DNA from: Acidobacteriota bacterium
GTDB taxonomy: Bacteria; Acidobacteriota; Terriglobia; Terriglobales; Acidobacteriaceae
Length of the DNA stretch: 7,985 nucleotides
Direction of reading: 5' to 3'
Assembly: GCA_021809235.1 (NCBI GenBank)
Contig: JAKBAG010000144.1
Location: 1 to 7,985, forward strand
A program made the position numbers and the translations under genes. Below, piece by piece: positions 1 to 5,469 of this stretch; the first letter of the stretch is position 1, and every line of letters starts with the position of its first letter. The notes beneath the pieces were generated by a model. It had not been told where the DNA came from, did not search any database, and saw only the letters and a list, made by a program, of their open reading frames with translations.

Positions 1-39
1 GGGCAGGCTGCCGCCGGGGAATGTTTCAAGAGGATGGAA

Positions 40-56
40 GCGCGCGCAAGGCGCGC
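40..56 (+). other. RNA stem-loop just upstream of rpsE ribosome binding site
   Basis: Positions 40-45 (GCGCGC) pair with 51-56 (GCGCGC) around the five-base loop GCAAG. The stem ends one base before the purine-rich GGAAGGA at 57-63, the likely rpsE Shine-Dalgarno. There is no T-tract, so it is not a classical terminator. The GCAAG loop resembles the loops of other small hairpins in the gaps of this window. Because the arms are self-complementary, other pairings are possible. A regulatory role is inference only. Confidence 0.4.
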
Positions 57-75
57 GGAAGGACGCAGAAAATCA

Positions 76-585
76 ATGGCGATACTCACACGTAAGCTGG
101 ATGCCAACCAGTTCAATCTCAAGGATCAGGTGGTTGCCATCAACCGCGTGACCAAGGTCGTCAAGGGCGGCAAGAACATGTCGTTTGCGGCGCTGGTCGT
201 CGTCGGCGACGCCACGGCCGGTGTGGTCGGATACGGCTCCGGCAAGGCACGCGAGGTTCCTCAGGCCATCCGCAAGGGCATCGAGTCGGCCAAGAAGAAC
301 CTGGTCAAGGTGCATCTGACCGAGACCACGATCCCGCATCAGGTCCTGGGCCGCTTCGGCTCCGGGCAGGTGCTGCTCAAGCCGGCTCCGGAAGGTACCG
401 GTGTGATCGCCGGTGGTGCCGTCCGCGCCGTCATGACCTCTGCCGGCGTACAGAACGTGCTCACCAAGAGCCTCGGCACGGCCAATCCGCATAACGTCAT
501 CAAGGCCACCTTTGACGCGCTCACCCAGCTCCGCGACCGTGAGGAAGTGGCAGCCATGCGCGGCAAGAGCGTGGAGGAGCTGTAA
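76..585 (+). CDS. rpsE: 30S ribosomal protein S5
   Basis: Structural protein of the small subunit that contributes to decoding accuracy and lies near the mRNA entry. The 169-residue product has the two S5 domains. The N-terminal double-stranded-RNA-binding-like domain covers about residues 10-77 and includes VVKGGKNMSF, ALVVVGD and GYGSGKAREVPQAI. The C-terminal domain covers about residues 85-155 and includes TIPHQVLGRFGSG, LLKPAPEGTGVIAGG and SLGTANPHNVIKAT. The frame is open further up to an ATG at 34, but that start abuts its only purine run and adds 14 arginine-rich residues unlike the family. ATG 76 (MAILTRKL) gives normal length, with GGAAGGA at 57-63 as a rather distant (12 nt) ribosome binding site. 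It lies 3 nt before rpmD, so the two are almost certainly co-translated. Confidence 0.97.
   Translation: MAILTRKLDANQFNLKDQVVAINRVTKVVKGGKNMSFAALVVVGDATAGVVGYGSGKAREVPQAIRKGIESAKKNLVKVHLTETTIPHQVLGRFGSGQVLLKPAPEGTGVIAGGAVRAVMTSAGVQNVLTKSLGTANPHNVIKATFDALTQLRDREEVAAMRGKSVEEL
573..579 (+). promoter_or_regulatory. rpmD ribosome binding site inside the end of rpsE
   Basis: GGAGGAG at 573-579 is a strong Shine-Dalgarno match lying within the last codons of rpsE (VEEL). It sits 9 nt upstream of the rpmD ATG at 589. Ribosomes finishing rpsE would uncover or directly reach this site, which supports coupling of S5 and L30 synthesis. Confidence 0.7.
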
Positions 586-588
586 TTC

Positions 589-777
589 ATGACCACGAAC
601 AAGACACTGCGCATTCAGTACTACCGCTCGGCCATCTGCACCCCGGTCAAGCATAAGAAGATCGTCGCCGGACTCGGTTTTACCCGCCTCAACCAGATCG
701 TCGAGCGGGTGGATACACCGTCGCTGCGTGGCATGGTTCAGGCCGTCCCGCATCTGGTCCGCATCATCGAGCAGTAA
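589..777 (+). CDS. rpmD: 50S ribosomal protein L30
   Basis: Small globular protein of the large subunit. The 62-residue product matches bacterial L30 in length and pattern. A first beta strand (LRIQYYRSAICT) is followed by the basic KHKKIVAGLGFTRLNQIVERVDTPSLRGMVQAVPHLVRIIEQ. Within it, GLGFxxLNxxV, the TPxxRGM turn and the final VPHLVxxxE are the family hallmarks. The start ATG is 3 nt after the rpsE stop, with GGAGGAG in rpsE as its ribosome binding site. L30 is absent from some bacterial lineages; here it is present and intact. Confidence 0.96.
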   Translation: MTTNKTLRIQYYRSAICTPVKHKKIVAGLGFTRLNQIVERVDTPSLRGMVQAVPHLVRIIEQ

Positions 778-780
778 CCG

Positions 781-790
781 GCCGCAAGGC
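781..790 (+). other. Minimal GCAA-loop hairpin in the rpmD-rplO gap
   Basis: GCC (781-783) pairs with GGC (788-790) across a GCAA tetraloop of the GNRA type, three bases after the rpmD stop codon. Three base pairs is weak on its own. It is listed because the same CGCAAGG core recurs in other gaps here. The rest of the 73-nt gap holds only the rplO ribosome binding site (GAGGA, 842-846). Confidence 0.25.
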
Positions 791-850
791 AGGCATCCTT
801 CACCAACGCGAGTCGTCGGCTTCGGTCGGCGGCGCATCAGCGAGGACATC

Positions 851-1324
851 ATGGCAAAGAATCTTTCGAATCTGCGCGCTCCCAAGCGCGCCAATGTGGA
901 ACGGAAACGTGTCGGGCGCGGTATGGGCTCCGGCATGGGCAAGACCTCGACCCGAGGACACAAGGGGCAGGGATCGCGTTCCGGCTCCAGCCTCATGCGT
1001 GGTTTTGAGGGCGGCCAGATGCCGCTGCATCGCCGTCTGCCCAAGCGTGGCTTCACCAACGTCTTCCGTGTCGAGTACACGGCCATCAACCTGAGCCGCA
1101 TTGCGCAAGTGGTGGCGGATAAGTCGGTCTCGACGATTACGCTTGAGGACTACCGTCCGCTCGGGCTGGCCGCCAGCCGCAAGGCCATGATCAAGATCCT
1201 GGCCAACGGCGAGATCACCACGCCCATCACGATCACCGCCCACAAGTTCTCCAAGGCGGCTATCGAGAAGATTGAAAAGGCTGGCGGCAAGGCCATTTCG
1301 CTGGCAGCTGAGCCCAAGGCGTAA
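851..1324 (+). CDS. rplO: 50S ribosomal protein L15
   Basis: Large-subunit assembly protein that threads into 23S rRNA. The 157-residue product from ATG 851 starts MAKNLSNLRAP. It carries the L15 hallmark of a long basic glycine-rich extension: KRVGRGMGSGMGKTSTRGHKG, then GFEGGQMPLHRRLPKRGFTN at about residues 56-75. The compact C-terminal domain has the pattern ITLEDYRPLGLA...ITAHKFSKAAIEKIEKAGG, where L15 usually ends in a KxSxxAxxxIexaGG motif. The frame is open upstream to an ATG at 728 inside rpmD, but the extra 41 residues have no L15 character. GAGGA at 842-846 sits just before ATG 851, so that start is preferred. Confidence 0.97.
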   Translation: MAKNLSNLRAPKRANVERKRVGRGMGSGMGKTSTRGHKGQGSRSGSSLMRGFEGGQMPLHRRLPKRGFTNVFRVEYTAINLSRIAQVVADKSVSTITLEDYRPLGLAASRKAMIKILANGEITTPITITAHKFSKAAIEKIEKAGGKAISLAAEPKA

Positions 1325-1340
1325 GCAGCGGGACAACAGG

Positions 1341-1363
1341 GGCCATGGCGAGATACCATGGCC
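1341..1363 (+). other. RNA stem-loop in the rplO-secY gap
   Basis: GGCCATGG (1341-1348) pairs perfectly with CCATGGCC (1356-1363) around a seven-base loop. Two G-U pairs could lengthen it (1339-1340 with 1364-1365). It starts 16 nt after the rplO stop. Only two T residues follow, so it does not look like a standard intrinsic terminator. It may mark mRNA processing, 3'-end protection or attenuation before secY. Confidence 0.5.
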
Positions 1364-1397
1364 TTAACTCAGATTCGGGTTCTGTCGGCAGCATCTC

Positions 1398-1424
1398 CCA
1401 TCGGGACCATCGGGTCGTTCGGGC
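1398..1424 (+). repeat. Three-copy 9-nt tandem repeat in the rplO-secY gap
   Basis: Two copies of CCATCGGG begin at 1398 and 1407, nine bases apart. A degenerate third unit, CGTTCGGG, begins at 1416 and keeps the period. A further TTCGGG lies at 1374-1379. It is non-coding and sits 43 nt before the secY start. It may be a binding site or replication slippage; nothing decides between these. Confidence 0.35.
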
Positions 1425-1466
1425 AACTGCCATCTGTCATGGAGTAAGCGGGGTTCAGGTTCCACC

Positions 1467-2849
1467 ATGGACAAGTTTCTCAATATCTTTCGTATTCCCG
1501 ACCTGCGCAAGCGGGTCTTCTTTACCATGGGCTTGCTGGCCATTTACCGCCTGGGTGCGCAATTCCCAACCCCTGGCGTCAACAGCAAGCTGCTGGACCA
1601 GTTCTTCCGCAGCCAGGGTGGCTCGGCACTGGGTCTGCTGGATATGTTCTCCGGCGGCAACCTCCGCCGTTTTACGATCTTCGCCCTCGGCATCATGCCC
1701 TACATCACGGCGTCGATCATTTTTCAGTTGCTGACTGTGGTCTATGAGCCGCTGGCACGCCTGCAGAAAGAAGGGGAACTGGGCCGTCGCAAGATCACCC
1801 AGTGGACGCGTTATCTCACCGTCATTCTGGCGGCCTTCCAGTCGATTGCCATCGCCTTCGGTCTGACCAGTCAGGGGATGGTTATCATCTCCGGACCGGC
1901 TTTCATCCTGCTGACGGTGCTCACACTGACCACCGGCTCTGCTTTCATCATGTGGCTCGGCGAGCAGATCACCGATCGCGGCATCGGCAACGGCATGAGC
2001 CTGCTGATCTTTGCGGGTATTGTCGTGGGTATTCCACGCGGCATTGCCGATCTGGTGGAGAAGATGCGCACCGATGCCTGGGGTGGCTTTACTGGCTTTG
2101 CCATGCTCATCCTGCTGGTGGCCATGCTGGCCATAGTGGCCTTCATTGTCTACGTGGAAAGCGCCGAACGACGTATCCCGGTACAGTCGGCCCGGCGCAT
2201 CGTCGGTCGACGCATGATGGGCGGCCTGAGCTCGCACCTGCCGCTCAAGGTCAACTCTGGCGGCGTAATGCCGGTCATCTTCGCTGCCTCCATTCTTTCG
2301 GTTCCGCTGCTTTTCAGCCAGGTCAACTTTGTCCAGTCCAGCAAGTGGCTTTCAGCAGTGGTAGCCAATCTGCAGCCGGGTGAACCGTGGTATGAGCTGC
2401 TTTACATGGTAGCCATTATCTTCTTCGCCTACTTTTACATCTCCATCGTCTTCCGTCCGGATGACATTGCCGACAATATGCGCAAGTCAGGGTCGTTCAT
2501 CCCCGGCATTCGTCCCGGACGCCGTACGTCGGACTACATCAACGACATTCTGACCCGCATCACGCTGGTCGGAGCCGTCTATCTGATCCTGATCTCGCTG
2601 GTGCCGACTTTCCTGATCTCCGGTATCCACCTGAACCATCTCTGGCTCGTGGGCAACTTCTTTGAGCGGCTGCCGGCCTGGGTCACCAACGGTCTGCACA
2701 TGAACTTTTACTTCGGCGGAACCTCGCTTCTGATCGTGGTAGGTGTGGCCATGGATACGGCTAACCAGATTGAATCGCAGCTGATCATGCGCCACTACGA
2801 CGGCTTCAGCGCCCGTTCCGGTCGCGTACGCGGCAGGAAGACCTGGTAA
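1467..2849 (+). CDS. secY: Preprotein translocase subunit SecY
   Basis: Pore-forming subunit of the SecYEG channel in the inner membrane. It moves unfolded proteins out of the cytoplasm and inserts membrane proteins, together with SecA or the ribosome. The 460-residue product has ten predicted membrane segments, roughly residues 17-36, 72-93, 115-134, 144-166, 174-192, 209-230, 265-285, 308-329, 363-386 and 411-430. The family signature GLLDMFSGGNLRRFTIFALG at about 56-75 covers the plug and the start of TM2. RGIGNGMSLLIFAGIV (171-186) is the second signature. The cytoplasmic loop 336-353 (DNMRKSGSFIPGIRPGRR) holds the conserved arginine that contacts SecA and ribosome. The ribosome binding site is weak (CAGG at 1456-1459). 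The stop overlaps the adk start by one base. Confidence 0.98.
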   Translation: MDKFLNIFRIPDLRKRVFFTMGLLAIYRLGAQFPTPGVNSKLLDQFFRSQGGSALGLLDMFSGGNLRRFTIFALGIMPYITASIIFQLLTVVYEPLARLQKEGELGRRKITQWTRYLTVILAAFQSIAIAFGLTSQGMVIISGPAFILLTVLTLTTGSAFIMWLGEQITDRGIGNGMSLLIFAGIVVGIPRGIADLVEKMRTDAWGGFTGFAMLILLVAMLAIVAFIVYVESAERRIPVQSARRIVGRRMMGGLSSHLPLKVNSGGVMPVIFAASILSVPLLFSQVNFVQSSKWLSAVVANLQPGEPWYELLYMVAIIFFAYFYISIVFRPDDIADNMRKSGSFIPGIRPGRRTSDYINDILTRITLVGAVYLILISLVPTFLISGIHLNHLWLVGNFFERLPAWVTNGLHMNFYFGGTSLLIVVGVAMDTANQIESQLIMRHYDGFSARSGRVRGRKTW

Positions 2850-3574
2850 TGGCAGGCACGAGTTCCAGTGCAACGAGCGTTGCCTCGCATCTGGGCCATG
2901 CTGTCACCCCGGGGCCCATTCTGCTGCTGGGTGCTCCCGGTGTGGGCAAGGGCACGCAGGCCAAGGAGCTGATGCGGCTCTGGGAGATTCCCCAGATTTC
3001 CACCGGCGACCTGCTTCGCGCCAACGTGGCCGAGGGAACCGAGTTGGGTCGTGCTGCGCGTGAGATCATGCAGTGCGGCAATCTGGTCCCGGACGATCTG
3101 GTCAACCAGATGGTGGCCGTTCGCCTCAACCAGCCGGATACCCGCAACGGATTCATTCTGGATGGCTTCCCGCGTACTTTGCCGCAGGCCCACTGGCTCG
3201 ACAGCCAGCTAGCCGCCCGGCCCGGGGCGCTGCCTATCGTTGCGATCAGCCTGCAGGTGGACTATAATCTATTATTGCGTCGGATTACGGGTCGTAGGAA
3301 CTGTCCCGTCTGCCAGCGCATTTACAACGTCTTCCTTCAGCCCCCGAAGCGGGACGGCTTCTGTGACGTGGATGGTGCCGAACTGGTGCAGCGCGCCGAT
3401 GATACGGAAGCCTGTTTTCAGGGGCGCATCGGGAACTATCAGTCGCTCACTGCGCCGGTGATTGACCACTATCGCAGCCTTGGACGTTTTGCCGAGGTTC
3501 GTGGGGATCAGGAAATCGCTACCGTGGCTGCCGAAGTGGTGCATGCTGTGGAGCGGATGCGCGCAGGGGCATAA
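2849..3574 (+). CDS. adk: Adenylate kinase, zinc-LID type, with N-terminal extension
   Basis: Cytoplasmic enzyme that interconverts ATP + AMP and two ADP. The 241-residue protein has a P-loop GAPGVGKGTQ (28-37), the AMP-binding STGDLLR (51-57), GFILDGFPRT (101-110) and LVQRADD (179-185). The LID (about 148-185) contains C152, C155, C172 and D175, spaced as in zinc-binding Adk such as the Bacillus type with Asp as fourth ligand. About 22 residues rich in Ser, Ala and Thr precede the core. There is no ATG, GTG or TTG between residue 1 and the P-loop, and AGGAAG (2835-2840) sits 8 nt before ATG 2849, so the extension appears real. It overlaps secY by one base (TAATG), suggesting termination-reinitiation. 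Confidence 0.97.
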   Translation: MAGTSSSATSVASHLGHAVTPGPILLLGAPGVGKGTQAKELMRLWEIPQISTGDLLRANVAEGTELGRAAREIMQCGNLVPDDLVNQMVAVRLNQPDTRNGFILDGFPRTLPQAHWLDSQLAARPGALPIVAISLQVDYNLLLRRITGRRNCPVCQRIYNVFLQPPKRDGFCDVDGAELVQRADDTEACFQGRIGNYQSLTAPVIDHYRSLGRFAEVRGDQEIATVAAEVVHAVERMRAGA

Positions 3575-3612
3575 CCCTGAAGATCGCCGGTCGCACGAGT
3601 CGGCAGGCAGCC

Positions 3613-3626
3613 TTCGGGCCGCCGAA
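3613..3626 (+). other. Small RNA stem-loop in the adk-map gap
   Basis: TTCGG (3613-3617) pairs with CCGAA (3622-3626) around a GCCG tetraloop. The 143-nt gap also holds a G-tract-rich, C-poor stretch at 3651-3700 and the map ribosome binding site GGGAG at 3709-3713. I looked for a sigma-70 promoter here because the gap is long, but found no paired -35/-10 worth calling. Confidence 0.35.
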
Positions 3627-3717
3627 ACGTGTGTTCTGCGGATAGGCAGCGCAGGGTGATCGTAAGTTTGGGTGTAGTTCGGGTTGTTGCGTAGGGAAGG
3701 TTTCACGCGGGAGTGTA

Positions 3718-4470
3718 ATGGCGGTAGTCCTCAAATCGGCACGGGAGATCGAGCAGATGCGGCGCGCAGGCAGTGTTGTGCGTCAGGTGCTCAACTGTGT
3801 GCGCGACCAGGTGCGTCCCGGAGCCACGACGCTCGATCTGGAGCGTGCCGCCGAGCAGAAGCTGGCCGAGTTGGGTGCCAAGGCGGCCTTCAAGGGCTAT
3901 CACGGCTATCCCTGCGTACTTTGCACCTCGGTCAATCATGAGGTGGTTCATGGCATTCCATCGGCCAGCCGCACGCTGCGAGAAGGCGATATTGTGTCGA
4001 TCGACTGCGGGGCCATTGTGGATGGATTTTACGGGGATTCGGCCATCACGGTTCCAGTCGGTACGCGGATTGATCCCACTACGCGCAAGCTCTTGGAGGC
4101 CACCGAGTCCTCGTTGCAGGCGGCTATCCGCGCCGTCCGTCCCGGGGCCACGCTGGGCGATATTGGTGCGGCCGTGCAGGAAGTGGTGGAGGCGGAGGGT
4201 TTTTCCGTGGTGCGCGATTTTGTGGGGCATGGCATCGGCACGCGCATGCACGAGGACCCGCAGGTGCCCAATTACGGCGAACGTGGCCGTGGAATGAAGC
4301 TCCGCGAGGGGATGGTACTGGCCATTGAGCCCATGGTGAACGTGGGCACGGCGGCAGTGGAAGTTCTGGACGATGGATGGACGGCCGTGACTCGTGATGG
4401 AAGCATGAGTGCGCATTTTGAGCATACCGTTGCGGTCACAGCCGACGGCGCGGCCATTTTAACGATGTAG
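3718..4470 (+). CDS. map: Methionine aminopeptidase, type I
   Basis: Removes the initiator methionine from nascent proteins once they are deformylated; acts in the cytosol at the ribosome exit. The 250-residue protein has the pita-bread fold with all five metal ligands visible: D96 (VSIDCGA), D107 (YGDSAIT), H171 (VGHGIGTRMHEDPQVPN), E204 (LAIEPMV) and E235 (AHFEHTVAV). H78 (NHEVVHGIP) and H178 correspond to the substrate-contacting histidines of E. coli MetAP, with almost identical numbering. It lacks the insertion of type II enzymes and the N-terminal zinc-finger or SH3 linker of longer type I forms, so it is the minimal type Ia form. ATG 3718 has GGGAG at 3709-3713, four bases upstream. 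It ends with TAG. Confidence 0.98.
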   Translation: MAVVLKSAREIEQMRRAGSVVRQVLNCVRDQVRPGATTLDLERAAEQKLAELGAKAAFKGYHGYPCVLCTSVNHEVVHGIPSASRTLREGDIVSIDCGAIVDGFYGDSAITVPVGTRIDPTTRKLLEATESSLQAAIRAVRPGATLGDIGAAVQEVVEAEGFSVVRDFVGHGIGTRMHEDPQVPNYGERGRGMKLREGMVLAIEPMVNVGTAAVEVLDDGWTAVTRDGSMSAHFEHTVAVTADGAAILTM

Positions 4471-4476
4471 CGCCGG

Positions 4477-4491
4477 GCGCCGGCAAGGCGC
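4477..4491 (+). other. GGCAA-loop hairpin after the map stop codon
   Basis: GCGCC (4477-4481) pairs with GGCGC (4487-4491) around the loop GGCAA, six bases after the map stop. It is not followed by T residues. It is one of a set of small GC hairpins with GCAA/GCAG-like loops in the gaps of this window. Confidence 0.4.
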
Positions 4492-4506
4492 GCGGCCATT
4501 ACCCAT

Positions 4507-4524
4507 CCGAAGCGCAGGCTTCGG
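4507..4524 (+). other. GCAG-loop hairpin overlapping the infA ribosome binding site
   Basis: CCGAAGC (4507-4513) pairs perfectly with GCTTCGG (4518-4524) around the tetraloop GCAG. The last two paired G residues are also the first two of the purine run GGGGAG (4523-4528) that serves infA. The hairpin could therefore modulate access of ribosomes to infA; that role is inference. Confidence 0.55.
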
Positions 4525-4540
4525 GGAGATGGAACAGGGA

Positions 4541-4759
4541 TTGTCGAAGGAAGATGCAATTGAAGTCATGGCGGTGGTGCTGGAAACCCTGCCCAACGCC
4601 ATGTTCAAGGTGAAGCTGGAGAATGACCACCAGGTTCTGGCGCACGTCTCCGGGCGAATGCGCAAGAACTTCATCCGCATTCTGCCGGGAGACAAAGTAG
4701 CGGTCGAGTTGAGCCCCTATGATCTGAATCGCGGGCGTATCGTCTACCGCTATCGGTAA
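4541..4759 (+). CDS. infA: Translation initiation factor IF-1
   Basis: Binds the 30S A site during initiation and helps IF2 and IF3 select initiator tRNA. It is a single OB-fold protein: IEVMAVVLETLPNAMFKVKLEN, HQVLAHVSGRMRKNFIRILPGD and KVAVELSPYDLNRGRIVYRYR follow the IF-1 consensus throughout. From TTG 4541 it reads MSKEDAIEV and is 72 residues, matching the family's usual start and length. An in-frame ATG at 4529 would add MEQG for 76 residues, but its purine run GGGGAG (4523-4528) touches the ATG, too close for use. The same run is 12 nt from TTG 4541, slightly long but workable. Both starts remain possible; the gene identity is not in doubt. Confidence 0.96.
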   Translation: MSKEDAIEVMAVVLETLPNAMFKVKLENDHQVLAHVSGRMRKNFIRILPGDKVAVELSPYDLNRGRIVYRYR

Positions 4760-4770
4760 CCAAGCAAGGG

Positions 4771-4799
4771 CTCTGCTCCGGATGCGTCCGGGAGCAGGG
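4771..4799 (+). other. Strong RNA stem-loop between infA and rpmJ
   Basis: Outer arms 4771-4779 and 4791-4799 pair over nine positions, including one G-U. After a bulged G at 4790, an inner stem of three pairs (4780-4782 with 4787-4789) closes a TGCG loop. It starts 11 nt after the infA stop and ends three bases before the rpmJ ribosome binding site GAGGAG (4803-4808). With no T-tract it is unlikely to terminate. It could protect the upstream message or tune rpmJ translation. Confidence 0.6.
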
Positions 4800-4812
4800 A
4801 TAGAGGAGAATC

Positions 4813-4926
4813 ATGAAAGTACGGGCATCCGTCAAGAAGATTTGCGACAAGTGCAAGGTGATCCATCGCCGCGGTGTGGTACGGGTCATTTGCGAGAACG
4901 CAAAGCACAAGCAGCGTCAGGGATAA
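4813..4926 (+). CDS. rpmJ: 50S ribosomal protein L36, zinc-binding form
   Basis: Smallest large-subunit protein, 37 residues, beginning MKVRASVKKICDKCK and ending KHKQRQG. The zinc ribbon ligands are all present: C11, C14, C27 and H32. This is therefore the zinc-dependent (C+) paralog rather than the cysteine-free form that some bacteria express under zinc starvation. The ribosome binding site GAGGAG at 4803-4808 is well placed before ATG 4813. The infA-rpmJ-rpsM order is the standard context and supports the call despite the tiny size. Confidence 0.97.
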   Translation: MKVRASVKKICDKCKVIHRRGVVRVICENAKHKQRQG

Positions 4927-4938
4927 CTCCCTGACACC

Positions 4939-4955
4939 CGCGGAATCCTTCCGCG
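4939..4955 (+). other. RNA stem-loop after rpmJ
   Basis: CGCGGAA (4939-4945) pairs with TTCCGCG (4949-4955) around the three-base loop TCC; relaxing one pair gives six pairs and a five-base loop. It lies 12 nt after the rpmJ stop in the 162-nt gap before rpsM. The downstream bases (CTACGG) are not a T-tract. Confidence 0.5.
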
Positions 4956-4968
4956 CTACGGTAATCCG

Positions 4969-4982
4969 TCGCGCAGGGGCGA
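4969..4982 (+). other. Weak GCAGGG-loop hairpin in the rpmJ-rpsM gap
   Basis: TCGC (4969-4972) pairs with GCGA (4979-4982) around GCAGGG. Four pairs alone would be unremarkable. It is recorded because the GCGCAGG core matches the hairpins at 4507-4524 and 5979-5992. Confidence 0.2.
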
Positions 4983-5036
4983 GTTAGCCGAAGTCAAGGC
5001 TTGCGAAGAACCCTGAAGGACCACCCGCTTCACCCC

Positions 5037-5064
5037 GTGCGAGCCGGATAGAGGCCGGAGGCAC
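5037..5064 (+). promoter_or_regulatory. Candidate structured leader 25 nt before rpsM
   Basis: GTGC (5037-5040) can pair with GCAC (5061-5064) and CCGG (5044-5047) with CCGG (5055-5058). This leaves a small internal loop and a seven-base hairpin loop, and a GGAGG lies in the 3' side (5057-5061). In gammaproteobacteria the mRNA before rpsM holds the S4-binding pseudoknot that controls the alpha operon. This stretch is in the equivalent place, but I see no clear sequence match to that pseudoknot, so a control role is only a guess. Confidence 0.25.
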
Positions 5065-5088
5065 ACAACCCAGGCATAAAGGAACCCC

Positions 5089-5469
5089 ATGGCACGCATT
5101 GCTGGCGTCGATCTGCCCCGTCAAAAACAGGCCCGGATCGCGCTCACTTACATCTTCGGCATTGGTCGTCCGCGTGCGCTCAGCATTCTGGAGAAGGCAA
5201 ACGTAGACGCCTTCAAGAAGATCCAGGATCTTGGCGAGGACGAACTGAACCGCATCCGTCAGGTCATTGAGGACGAAGGCAGCATTGAAGGCGATCTCCG
5301 CAAGGATGTTGCCATGCACATCAAGCGCCTCATGGACATTCAAAGCTATCGCGGAACGCGCCACAAGCGCTCGCTGCCGGTCAACGGCCAGCGTACCCGC
5401 ACCAACGCTCGCACCCGGAAAGGCCCTCGTAAGGGCACGGTTCCTGGCAAGAAGAAAGCGACCAAGTAA
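5089..5469 (+). CDS. rpsM: 30S ribosomal protein S13
   Basis: Head protein of the small subunit that contacts the large subunit and the P-site tRNA. The 126-residue product starts with the invariant MARIAGVDLP. It contains ALTYIFGIGRPRA (19-31, helix-turn-helix-like segment), the helical DLGEDELNRIRQVIE region and the RNA-binding YRGTRHKRSLPVNGQRTRTNARTRKGP near 87-113. A lysine-rich C-terminal tail (GKKKATK) reaches the P site. Its ribosome binding site AAAGGAA (5078-5084) sits four bases before ATG 5089. It opens the alpha-operon block after a 162-nt gap and overlaps rpsK by one base (TAATG). Confidence 0.98.
   Translation: MARIAGVDLPRQKQARIALTYIFGIGRPRALSILEKANVDAFKKIQDLGEDELNRIRQVIEDEGSIEGDLRKDVAMHIKRLMDIQSYRGTRHKRSLPVNGQRTRTNARTRKGPRKGTVPGKKKATK

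Noticed and set aside
1..33. End of rplR coding sequence at the left edge
   Set aside because: No frame shows the typical L18 ending followed by a stop; the stretch looks non-coding.
21..95. 24-codon open frame at ATG 21
   Set aside because: It is short, has only GGGGA directly adjacent and overlaps the rpsE start; no evidence for a leader peptide beyond being open.
73..1101. 342-residue minus-strand open frame opposite rpsE, rpmD and rplO
   Set aside because: It spans three real genes and their gaps, with a His/Arg/Asp-rich composition typical of antisense frames in GC-rich DNA.
1345..1734. 129-residue + strand frame beginning in the rplO-secY gap
   Set aside because: Two thirds of it overlaps the signature part of secY in another frame. 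No ribosome binding site sits before it, and its start lies inside the 1341-1363 stem-loop.
3575..3717. Internal sigma-70 promoter before map
   Set aside because: TTGGGT-like and TAGTTC-like pieces exist, but none are paired at 16-18 nt spacing with a believable -10 box.
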